Below, one piece after another: positions 23,283 through 30,315 of a stretch of DNA of 41,892 nt (position 1 is its first letter; every line of letters starts with the position of its first letter). A program made the translations under genes and the position numbers. A model generated the notes under the pieces. The model did not search any database and had not been told where the DNA came from. It saw nothing but the letters and a program-made list of their open reading frames with translations. The stretch comes from JAKCDU01 sp035551615 (GTDB lineage: Bacteria; Actinomycetota; Acidimicrobiia; Acidimicrobiales; Palsa-688), in contig DASZNC010000113.1 of the NCBI GenBank assembly GCA_035551615.1, positions 1-41,892 of the forward strand, read 5' to 3'.

Positions 23283-24113
23283 TTGACCTCACTGGCCGAG
23301 GCCCTCGGCTATGCGCCGGACGCCTGCCTGATCATCGTCACCTGTGACGGACTGGGTGTGTGCCACGCGACCAACGCCGGTGTCTACAGCGCCATCCGGG
23401 AGGGGATGGGACGGGTAGCCGGTCTGGTCGTGCCCGGGCCGTGGGCCCGGGAGGCGGCCGCCCGCTACCGGGGCGAGGACGTCGGCGTCCACCTGACCCT
23501 CAACGCCGAGCTCGATCTGCTGCGGTGGGGACCCATCACCTACTGCCCATCGCTCCTGGACGGCGACGGTGGCTTCCCCCGCACCGTCGAGGACCTGTGG
23601 GACCACGCCGACACCGACGAGGTCCGCCGGGAGTGCCGGGCCCAGATCGAGCGGGCGATCTACTGGGGCTTCGACGTGACCCACCTCAGCTGCCACCTGG
23701 GGGCGTTGGAGTCGCGACCGGAGTTCTTCGACGTGGCCCTCGAGATGGCGGTCGACTTCGGCCTGCCGTTGCGGCTACCCGACTCCACGGACGAGGCCCG
23801 CCTCGGATTCCCGTTCCGCAAGCTGGCGGCGGAGGAGAACGTCCTGTCGCCCGACCATCTCATCCGGGTCCCGGGCGGGCGCTCCACGGCCGCCGCCCTA
23901 GACCAACTCCTCTCCGGTCTCCAACCGGGAGTGACCGAGGTCGTGCTGCGCCCGGCGCTGGACACGGCCGAACTGCGAGCCGTGATCCCCGACTGGGCGG
24001 CCCGGGTGGCCGACCACGACCTGGCCATGACCTCGGACTCGCTGCGCGTCCTGAGCGGCCGGCCGAATGTTCATCTGATCCGCTACCGGGAGCTGCGCGA
24101 CCTGCCGCGCTAG
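23283..24113 (+). CDS. YdjC/ChbG-like carbohydrate deacetylase
   Basis: A 276-aa protein of the YdjC family of metal-dependent polysaccharide or oligosaccharide deacetylases. It has the N-terminal strand LIIVTCDGLGVCHATN, where the family usually has ADDFG, then VGVHLTLNAE with a metal His, THLSCHLGAL with a second His pair, and a late EVVLRPA strand. The first Asp of the usual DD pair is Cys (CD), leaving D22. TTG 23283 is chosen because it follows the thiolase stop by 13 bp; the frame is open further upstream but within the thiolase gene. Deacetylation of an N-acetyl sugar is the family role; the substrate is unknown. Its TAG stop shares CTAG with the stop of the opposing membrane-protein gene. 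Confidence 0.8.
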   Translation: MTSLAEALGYAPDACLIIVTCDGLGVCHATNAGVYSAIREGMGRVAGLVVPGPWAREAAARYRGEDVGVHLTLNAELDLLRWGPITYCPSLLDGDGGFPRTVEDLWDHADTDEVRRECRAQIERAIYWGFDVTHLSCHLGALESRPEFFDVALEMAVDFGLPLRLPDSTDEARLGFPFRKLAAEENVLSPDHLIRVPGGRSTAAALDQLLSGLQPGVTEVVLRPALDTAELRAVIPDWAARVADHDLAMTSDSLRVLSGRPNVHLIRYRELRDLPR

Positions 24114-25081
24114 AGCGCAACCAGCCGCCCGCCCGACACCAGCTGAACCGGGACCGGCCGACCAGAACCCGACCGGCCCGACGCAGGCAGTCCCGGAACG
24201 ACCCGGTCCGGGTACGGCCAGAGCGCCAGCGCCAGGAGCACCATCAGCGGGGCGGCGCCGGGGTCGGTCGCCCCGCTGGCCACCACGCCGCCACCCAGAA
24301 TGCCGCCCAGGCCCTGGAAGCAGACCCAGTAGATGCCCGACACGGCCACGCCGGCCACGATTGCGGCTCGGCGGCCGCGCCGGGCACAGACGGCCAACCC
24401 GATGGCCACCTGCACCGCAGCCAGTGCCGCGCTGGACACCGCCGGGTGGGCCAGAACCACCGACGAGGTCCAACCGGCGACCGCCCCCTCCCATCCTGGC
24501 AGTCCATCTGACATTTCATGCAGGTTGGCCGTCAACACCTGACGGACCGGGAAGACAAGGGGCAGCTGCAGCACCGATGGCGCAGCCCACAGCCCGATCC
24601 ATGCCGCGCCGCCCAACACCGGACTGATCCCCCGCCGATCGCCGCGCGGCCAGGACAGAAGGCCGATCAGCGGGTAGAGAAGCACCGGCCCGGGGGCGCC
24701 GAACGCAGCCATGGCGAACCCGGTCGGCAACATCCCGAATCCCTCCCCCACCGACCAGACACCGAGGGCCCAAGGGAGCGACGCGACGATGGCCAACCGG
24801 TCACCACGCCCGGTGAGCAGGGCCAGGCCGAGCAGAGCCTGGACGGCCACGAAGACGCTGTTCCAGAGCGCCGGGTGGGCGGCGATGATCCCGACCGCCC
24901 ACAGAATCGAGTGCCGGATCGCCGCCGGTTCGCCCATGGACGACCCGGCCAGGTCGGAGCGCCACCAGTCCGCGCCGAAGAATGCAGGCTGGGCCTGCAG
25001 AATTGCGTCGATCAGCCAGAGCGCGCCCAGGATCCGGCGAAGCGTCCGGCGCGACGGTGGGAGGAATGGGAGGCGGAGCAT
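24110..25081 (-). CDS. Polytopic membrane protein
   Basis: A 323-aa integral membrane protein with about seven or eight hydrophobic segments, including ones near residues 52-68, 75-92, 98-115, 125-142, 155-172, 210-228, 235-262 and 275-295. The pattern RILGALWLIDAILQAQPAFF and later FVAVQALLGLALLTGR resembles DoxX-like or actinobacterial integral membrane proteins found next to copper or peroxidase genes, but I cannot name it. ATG 25081 follows AAAGGAG at good spacing. It diverges from the cupredoxin operon across 76 bp that include a small palindrome, so common control is plausible. It overlaps the YdjC-like stop by 4 bp. Confidence 0.75.
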   Translation of the reverse strand: MLRLPFLPPSRRTLRRILGALWLIDAILQAQPAFFGADWWRSDLAGSSMGEPAAIRHSILWAVGIIAAHPALWNSVFVAVQALLGLALLTGRGDRLAIVASLPWALGVWSVGEGFGMLPTGFAMAAFGAPGPVLLYPLIGLLSWPRGDRRGISPVLGGAAWIGLWAAPSVLQLPLVFPVRQVLTANLHEMSDGLPGWEGAVAGWTSSVVLAHPAVSSAALAAVQVAIGLAVCARRGRRAAIVAGVAVSGIYWVCFQGLGGILGGGVVASGATDPGAAPLMVLLALALWPYPDRVVPGLPASGRSGSGRPVPVQLVSGGRLVAL

Positions 25082-25114
25082 GGTCGCTCCTTTGTCCGTA
25101 ACAACTTCCTCGGA

Positions 25115-25128
25115 CGGATGTTCATCCG
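25115..25128. promoter_or_regulatory. Possible operator palindrome in the divergent gap
   Basis: CGGATG and CATCCG flank a central TT between the membrane protein and cupredoxin starts. It is a perfect 6-bp dyad, short enough to arise by chance. Confidence 0.25.
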
Positions 25129-25157
25129 GCTCCGATCAGGGCTCCGTAGACCCCACG

Positions 25158-25517
25158 ATGCCCAAGCCGAGCCGACTGATACCCATCCTCCTGGCGGTTG
25201 TCGTCCTTCTGGCCGCGTGCGGCAGCAGCAGCACCAAGTCCTCATCCGGACCAACCGGGTCGGCCGGCGGCAACACCATCGTGATCAAGAACTTCGCCTT
25301 CTCGCCGCAGAAGATCACCGTGGCCCCCGGCGCCACGGTCACTGTTCACAACGAGGACGGGGCGACCCACACCGTGACCGGCAACGGTGGCGCCTTCGAC
25401 ACCGGCAACATCTCGGGGGGCGCCACCAAGACGTTCACGGCGCCGACCAAGGCCGGCAGCTACGGCTACATCTGCAACATCCACCAGTACATGACCGGCA
25501 CCCTCGCGGTCAGCTGA
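25158..25517 (+). CDS. Blue-copper (cupredoxin) lipoprotein
   Basis: A 119-aa exported type I copper protein. A lipoprotein signal peptide ends in the lipobox LLAAC (C21), followed by a Ser-rich tether. The plastocyanin-like domain (about 38-119) carries the copper ligands H71 (GATHTV), C106, H109 and M112 (CNIHQYM). It would be anchored outside the cytoplasmic membrane and carry electrons or copper. It is the first gene of an apparent operon with two ferritin-like genes (42 bp and 1-nt overlap), which suggests that copper redox chemistry serves those proteins. ATG 25158 was chosen; the longer upstream frame runs through the divergent gene. Confidence 0.92.
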   Translation: MPKPSRLIPILLAVVVLLAACGSSSTKSSSGPTGSAGGNTIVIKNFAFSPQKITVAPGATVTVHNEDGATHTVTGNGGAFDTGNISGGATKTFTAPTKAGSYGYICNIHQYMTGTLAVS

Positions 25518-25541
25518 ATCTTCCCCCAATACAACCCAAAT

Positions 25542-25547
25542 AAGGAG
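25542..25547 (+). promoter_or_regulatory. Ribosome binding site AAGGAG
   Basis: AAGGAG lies 12 nt before ATG 25560, so the first ferritin-like gene is translated from an SD site, unlike many leaderless neighbours. The 42-bp gap has no obvious promoter. Confidence 0.5.
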
Positions 25548-25559
25548 CACACCACGAAC

Positions 25560-26432
25560 ATGGCCTTAGACGAACGCGCTCTCGGCGACCTCGTCGAAGA
25601 GTCCCAGGACCTCCACGTCGATGCCATGCGCTCGACCAGGGCGTCCCTCGACGAGCTGGTGGAGTTGGGCCAGGAACGACGGGCCCACGGCGACATCGAC
25701 CCCGAAGAGTCGGCCCGCACGGCCGAAGCGACCAAGCAAGGAATCAACAAAGGCCTCGTGATCGGGGGCGCCGCTGCGGCGACCGCCTTCGGTACCGCCC
25801 TCATGTCCCTCGTGGCCAGCCCGGCGTTCGCCGCCAACTCGCCCGACGTGCAGATGCTGCAGACGGCGGCATCCATCGAGAATCTGGCCGTCAGCACCTA
25901 CAAGACGGCCCTCACCCTGCCCTACATCGGCGGCGCCTCGGCCAACCCGGTCGTCAAGGCGTTTGCCCAGACCACGATGGCGCAGCACGATCAGCACAAC
26001 GACGCCTTCAACGCCGCGGCAACCGCTCTCGGTGGCCAGGCCCAGAACAAGCCCGACCCCAAGTACGTGCCGGTGGTCAACCAGGCGGTCTCGCAGATCA
26101 CCGGCGAGAGTGCATCGGCCGGCGCCATGTCGGTCGTGAAGCTGGCCATGACCCTCGAGAACGTGGCCGCCGAGACCTACGTGTCGTTCTGCTCGAAGTA
26201 CTCGGACAGCAACGCCAAGAAGGTCACCGCGTCCATCATGGGGGTCGAGGCCCAGCACGTCGCCGTGTTGAACGCGGTAGCTGCGCTGTTGAGTGCAGGG
26301 GCCCCGCAGCTGATCGCCCTCAGCCCGACCGTCGTCGCCAGCCTGCCGGCCGCCGCCGGATCGGTCGGCTTCCCCAACGCCTTCTACCCCACCACCAGCG
26401 CCAGCCCGGCCGCCGAAGGAGCCGTTTCCTGA
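25560..26432 (+). CDS. Exported ferritin-like protein, first paralogue
   Basis: A 290-aa protein with three parts: a charged helical N-terminal region (1-58), an internal Sec-type signal (about 59-91, ending SPAFA before AN), and a four-helix ferritin-like domain (about 95-250) with a Pro/Ser tail. Candidate metal ligands recur as in diiron proteins: E107 (SIENLAV), H143/H146 (AQHDQH), E200 (LENVAAETY), and E230 with H233 (VEAQH). The family (ferritin-like, DUF4439-like) has few characterised members. Its stop TGA overlaps the next ATG by 1 nt, so translation is coupled. Iron or copper oxidation, storage or peroxide scavenging outside the membrane is inferred from the fold plus the cupredoxin neighbour. 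Confidence 0.85.
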   Translation: MALDERALGDLVEESQDLHVDAMRSTRASLDELVELGQERRAHGDIDPEESARTAEATKQGINKGLVIGGAAAATAFGTALMSLVASPAFAANSPDVQMLQTAASIENLAVSTYKTALTLPYIGGASANPVVKAFAQTTMAQHDQHNDAFNAAATALGGQAQNKPDPKYVPVVNQAVSQITGESASAGAMSVVKLAMTLENVAAETYVSFCSKYSDSNAKKVTASIMGVEAQHVAVLNAVAALLSAGAPQLIALSPTVVASLPAAAGSVGFPNAFYPTTSASPAAEGAVS

Positions 26433-27298
26433 TGATCCGAGCCCGTTCCCAGAAACCCCGCACCGACCACATCTCCGAATCCGAGCTCCTCGCCATGACC
26501 AAGAACATGGACGAGATGCACCGCGACCAGGCCCTGCCGGCCATGAAGGCGGCGGTGACGGACTGGATCGAGTCCTTCCGAGACACGGACAAAGGAGAGC
26601 GCCGGGCCAGCAGTCGCCGCACCTTTCTGCTCGGCTCGGCCGGCTTGGGTGCCAGCGGCCTGCTGGTCGCCGCCTGTGGCTCGTCGTCCAAGTCGTCCAC
26701 TCCGCCGACCACTATGACCCCGGCCACCTCGGGGTCGACCGGCTCCGGTGGCGCGCTGTCGGGTGATCTGGCCGTGGCCGCCACCGCGGCCAGCCTGGAG
26801 AACCTGGGCGTGTACGCCTACAGCGCCGGCCTGCAGGCGGCGACCCAGGGCAAGCTGGGCAAGGTGCCGCCGGCCGTGGCCACGTTCGCGACGACGGCCA
26901 AGGCCCAGCACATGGACCACGCCCAGGCCTGGAACGCCGCCCTCACCGCAGCCGGCAAGCAGCCGGTGACGGCGACCGATCCGAAGCTGACGCCGACGGT
27001 CAACAGCCTGTTCGCCAAGGTCACCAACGCCGGGGAACTGGCATCGCTGGCGCTGCTCATCGAGAACATCGCGGCCCAGACCTACCAGGCCGCCATCCCG
27101 GCCCTGTCCGCCTCATCCTCGGTGGCGGTGGCCGCCACCATCCACCCGGTGGAGATGCAGCACGCGGCCATCCTGTACTACGTCCTCGGGCAGTACCCGG
27201 GTATCCAGGGCACCCAGTCGAACATGTACGCCTCCGGCACCCCGCTGGCGTTCAACCCGACCGCCCTGGCCCGACCGGCGTCGGACTACTCCGCCTAA
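26432..27298 (+). CDS. Tat-exported ferritin-like lipoprotein, second paralogue
   Basis: A 288-aa paralogue of the preceding protein. Residues 1-60 form a charged helical cytosolic region, then a twin-arginine signal SRRTFLLGSAG (R62/R63) ends in a lipobox VAAC (C82), followed by a Ser/Thr linker and a ferritin-like domain (about 112-255). Putative ligands match the first paralogue: E123, H160/H163, E211, E241 and H244, with the same 30-residue spacing between the last two helices. Tat export implies folding, and perhaps metal loading, before secretion. Sixty residues ahead of a Tat motif is unusually long. The gene ends in a 4-bp overlap with the convergent murF stop. Confidence 0.87.
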   Translation: MIRARSQKPRTDHISESELLAMTKNMDEMHRDQALPAMKAAVTDWIESFRDTDKGERRASSRRTFLLGSAGLGASGLLVAACGSSSKSSTPPTTMTPATSGSTGSGGALSGDLAVAATAASLENLGVYAYSAGLQAATQGKLGKVPPAVATFATTAKAQHMDHAQAWNAALTAAGKQPVTATDPKLTPTVNSLFAKVTNAGELASLALLIENIAAQTYQAAIPALSASSSVAVAATIHPVEMQHAAILYYVLGQYPGIQGTQSNMYASGTPLAFNPTALARPASDYSA

Positions 27299-28611
27299 CT
27301 ATTGCTGTCGACCAGCCGGGCGGCCACCTCCTCGAGGGCGGCCACCCGGCTGGCCTTCACCAGCACGGCCGTCCGGCGGTCGAGCACCCCGATCTCCTCC
27401 ACTGGGTCGGCCGCCGGCGCCGGGCCGTAGGCATCCGTGCCCACCGCGATGATCTCGATGCCCAACTCGGCGGCCAGGTGGGCCATGGCCCGGTGTTCGG
27501 CGGCCGAGTCGACGCCCAGTTCGGCCATCGGGCCGAGCACGGCGATCCGCCGGTCGGCGTCGATGGCCGCGAGTGACTGCAGAGCGGCGGCCATGGATGC
27601 CGGATTGGCGTTGTAGGCATCGTTGATGACCGTTCCACCGGCTTTGGCCCGGCGTATCTCCATGCGCATGGGCGACAGGACGACGGTGGTTAGAGCGGCG
27701 GCCGCCTGCTCTATCGGTACGCCCACCGAGGCGGCCACCGCCAGCGCGGCCAACGCATTCCCCACCTGGTGGCGACCCCTTGCCTCGAGTTCGACGTCCA
27801 CCTGACCCCACGGTGAGTGCAGCCGGAACCGGGGCCGCAGGTCCTGATCGAGACTTATGTCATGAGCGTTGACATCACCGTGGCCCTGGGTGGAGTAGGT
27901 CAGCACCGGGGCCGCGCTCCGGGTACGCATCGCCAACGTGCGGGGGTCGTCGTGGTTCAACACGGCGGTGCCGTCGGCGGGGAGCCACTCGATCAGCTCC
28001 CCCTTGGCCCGGGCCACCCCGTCCAGGTCGCCGAACATCTCCGTATGGGCGGCGGCCACGGCGGTGACCACCCCTATCTGCGGGCGGCCGATGCCGCACA
28101 GCAGGCTGATGTGACCCGGTCCCCGGGCGCCCATCTCGAGCACCACCACTTCGGCGTCGGCCGGGGCGTTGGCGAGGGTGAGGGGCAGACCCAGCTCGTT
28201 GTTGAAGGACTTGGCGCTGGCCACGGTCCGCCGGGCCGCGGCCAGGGCGGCGGCGGCCATGTCCTTGGTCGAGGTCTTGCCCACCGACCCGGTGATGCCG
28301 GCGACGGGGATGTCCAGGCGGGCCCGGGCCGCTCGGCCCAGCGCCAGCAGGGCGGCCTGGGTGTCGGCCACCACGATCTCCGGCCGACCCGTACCCAGGC
28401 CCGACCGTTCGACAAGCAGGGCGCCGGCCCCGGCGGCGACCGCAGCAGCGGCGAACTCGTGGCCGTCCCGTTCGGCTCGCAGGGCGACGAACAGGTCACC
28501 CGGTCGGATGGTACGGGTGTCGATCGACACCCCGCCGATCGGTGCGCCAGGTCGCGGATCGACGATCCGTGCCCCGGTGGCGTCGGCGATCTGTTCCGCG
28601 GTCCACTGCAT
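27295..28611 (-). CDS. murF: UDP-MurNAc-tripeptide--D-Ala-D-Ala ligase MurF
   Basis: A 438-aa Mur ligase that adds D-Ala-D-Ala to the UDP-MurNAc tripeptide in the cytoplasm, the last step in making the peptidoglycan precursor. The N-terminal UDP-binding domain contains VSIDTRTIRPGDLFVAL, the central ATPase has GITGSVGKTSTKD (105-117, K112) and VVLEMGARGPGHI, and the C-terminal domain has INDAYNANPASM. ATG 28611 is chosen (MQWTAEQIADATG); AGAGGA precedes it closely, and CAAGAT is a possible -10 9 nt upstream. It diverges from ddl, which makes its D-Ala-D-Ala substrate, across 42 bp. It is not in the usual mur/fts cluster. Confidence 0.95.
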   Translation of the reverse strand: MQWTAEQIADATGARIVDPRPGAPIGGVSIDTRTIRPGDLFVALRAERDGHEFAAAAVAAGAGALLVERSGLGTGRPEIVVADTQAALLALGRAARARLDIPVAGITGSVGKTSTKDMAAAALAAARRTVASAKSFNNELGLPLTLANAPADAEVVVLEMGARGPGHISLLCGIGRPQIGVVTAVAAAHTEMFGDLDGVARAKGELIEWLPADGTAVLNHDDPRTLAMRTRSAAPVLTYSTQGHGDVNAHDISLDQDLRPRFRLHSPWGQVDVELEARGRHQVGNALAALAVAASVGVPIEQAAAALTTVVLSPMRMEIRRAKAGGTVINDAYNANPASMAAALQSLAAIDADRRIAVLGPMAELGVDSAAEHRAMAHLAAELGIEIIAVGTDAYGPAPAADPVEEIGVLDRRTAVLVKASRVAALEEVAARLVDSNS

Positions 28612-28638
28612 TGTCCTCTGATCTTGACAGGGTCCAAG

Positions 28639-28644
28639 TAGCCT
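28639..28644 (+). promoter_or_regulatory. -10 box TAGCCT for ddl
   Basis: TAGCCT lies 9 nt before ATG 28654, in the murF/ddl divergent gap. A TTGACA at 28624-28629 is only 9 nt upstream of it, so it is not a properly spaced -35. Confidence 0.45.
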
Positions 28645-28653
28645 GGAATTCAC

Positions 28654-29742
28654 ATGGCTTCTCCCGCTGCGCCCGTCCGTCTGGTCGTTCTCTACGGGGG
28701 CCGCTCGGCCGAACACGACGTCTCGTGCATCTCGGCGTTCAACGTGGTCGGCGCCCTCGACCGGTCGCGCTACGACCTGCAGATGATCGGCATAACGACC
28801 GACGGGGCGTGGGTCGACACCACTGCGCCGGCCTTGGCCGCGGCCGGCGCGGCGGCGACCAAGGCCCTCCCCTCCCCCGACGACGTGCTGCGCGATCGGC
28901 CGGCGTCAGCGGCCAGTCTGGAGGCGGTCACGGCCGAGCCGTCGGTCGTGGTGCTACCCCTCGTGCACGGGCCGATGGGCGAGGACGGCACCCTGCAGGG
29001 GTTGCTCGAGCTGGCCGGTCTCCCCTACTGCGGTCCCGGAGTCGCCGGTTCGGCGACGGCGATGGACAAAGGACTGGCCAAGGCGCTCCTCACGGCCGCC
29101 GGGTTGCCGCAGGCCCGTTACCTGTACCGCTCGGAAACCCAGTTCTCGGCCACCCTGCCCGGCGAAGTCGAGTCCGAGCTGGGCTGGCCGGTTTTCGTCA
29201 AGCCGGCCAACATGGGCTCGTCGATAGGCATCACCAAGGTGAAGGATCCGGGTGGCCTGGACGCCGCCCTCGTCCAGGCCGTCCGCTACGACACCGCCGT
29301 GGTGATCGAAGAGGCGGTGAGCGACGCCCGGGAGCTGGAGATGGGCGTGCTGGGCTGGCCCGACCTGCGCACCTCGGTGCCGGGCGAGATCAAGCCCAGT
29401 CATGACTTCTACGACTTCGAGGACAAGTACCTCGAAGGCACCGCCGCCCTGGAGATCCCGGCCGTCCTGCCCGCCGGCGTGGCCGAGGAGATGAGCCGGC
29501 TGGCCATCGCCGCCTGCCAGGCCCTGCGGGTGGACTCGATGGCCCGGGCCGATTTCTTCTATTCCGAGTCGCGGGGCCTGCTGATCAACGAGGTGAACAC
29601 CATCCCGGGGTTCACCCCGATCTCGATGTACCCGATGATGTGGGCGGCGACGGGCATTCCCTACGCCGACCTGATCGACCGCCTGGTCGACCAGGCGGTG
29701 CGCCGGGCCGACCGCCGGCGCCGGTTCGAAACCGGCCACTGA
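28654..29742 (+). CDS. ddl: D-alanine--D-alanine ligase
   Basis: A 362-aa ATP-grasp ligase joining two D-alanines. It has the N-terminal YGGRSAEHDVSCISA, then GPMGEDGTLQGLLELAGLPYCG, the ATP-grasp lysine segments VFVKPANMGSSIGI and VVIEEAV, and the metal-binding end LINEVNTIPGFTPISMYPMM. The SMYP ending of the omega loop is the form seen in D-Ala-D-Ala rather than D-Ala-D-Lac ligases (a Tyr/Phe position elsewhere would refine this). It diverges from murF, which uses its product. ATG 28654 has TAGCCT 9 nt upstream. Confidence 0.95.
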   Translation: MASPAAPVRLVVLYGGRSAEHDVSCISAFNVVGALDRSRYDLQMIGITTDGAWVDTTAPALAAAGAAATKALPSPDDVLRDRPASAASLEAVTAEPSVVVLPLVHGPMGEDGTLQGLLELAGLPYCGPGVAGSATAMDKGLAKALLTAAGLPQARYLYRSETQFSATLPGEVESELGWPVFVKPANMGSSIGITKVKDPGGLDAALVQAVRYDTAVVIEEAVSDARELEMGVLGWPDLRTSVPGEIKPSHDFYDFEDKYLEGTAALEIPAVLPAGVAEEMSRLAIAACQALRVDSMARADFFYSESRGLLINEVNTIPGFTPISMYPMMWAATGIPYADLIDRLVDQAVRRADRRRRFETGH

Positions 29743-29796
29743 CGCTCATCCGTCGCCGGCGGTCAGTCTGGGGGCGATCACACATGGTCCCGCTGG

Positions 29797-30315
29797 CTAC
29801 AGGGCGGTGATGCCCTCCAGCGCCAATAGCGCCGTCTTGCGGTCCAGGCCGCCGGCGAATCCGGTGAGCGACCCGTTGACCCCGATGACCCGGTGGCAGG
29901 GCACGATGATGCCGACCGGGTTGGCCCCGACGGCGGCGCCCACGGCCCGCGAGTAGGTGGGTCGGCCGATGCGCTCGGCGATGGTCCCGTAGGTCGTCGT
30001 CGTCCCGTACGGGATGGCGAGTAGCGACCGCCAGACGTCCTTCTGGAAGTCGGTCCCGTAGAGGCTGACCGGCACGTCGAAGGTGTTCTTGTCCCCGGCC
30101 GCGTACGACTTCAGCTCGGCGGCCGCCGCCACGAGCACCGGGTGGCTCGGATCGCGGGGGGTGGCGCCCAGCCAGTCGGCCTGGTCGGCGGCCGGGCCGA
30201 AACGCACGCCGCACAGGCCCTCGCCGTCGGTGGCGACGACCAGTTCCAGGGGGCCCGAGGGCAGATCGAGGGTGATCTCGTCCCAGGCGGTGATCGGGGC
30301 TCGCGTGCTGGTCAT
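29797..30315 (-). CDS. ogt: Methylated-DNA--protein-cysteine methyltransferase
   Basis: A 172-aa O6-alkylguanine-DNA alkyltransferase. The active-site PCHRV holds the acceptor cysteine C140; the DNA-binding helix region TTYGTIAERIGRPTYSRAVGAAVGANP and the C-terminal GFAGGLDRKTALLALE are intact. It removes alkyl groups from O6-guanine in a single-use reaction. ATG 30315 overlaps the stop of the upstream Ada-AlkA gene as ATGA, and AAGGAG lies 7 nt before it. Together the two genes supply all the activities of the Ada response. Ogt is used as symbol because the protein lacks the Ada N-terminal domain. Confidence 0.94.
   Translation of the reverse strand: MTSTRAPITAWDEITLDLPSGPLELVVATDGEGLCGVRFGPAADQADWLGATPRDPSHPVLVAAAAELKSYAAGDKNTFDVPVSLYGTDFQKDVWRSLLAIPYGTTTTYGTIAERIGRPTYSRAVGAAVGANPVGIIVPCHRVIGVNGSLTGFAGGLDRKTALLALEGITAL

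Noticed and set aside
28624..28629. Consensus -35 TTGACA for ddl
   Set aside because: It lies only 9 bp upstream of the TAGCCT box, too close for a normal -35/-10 pair.
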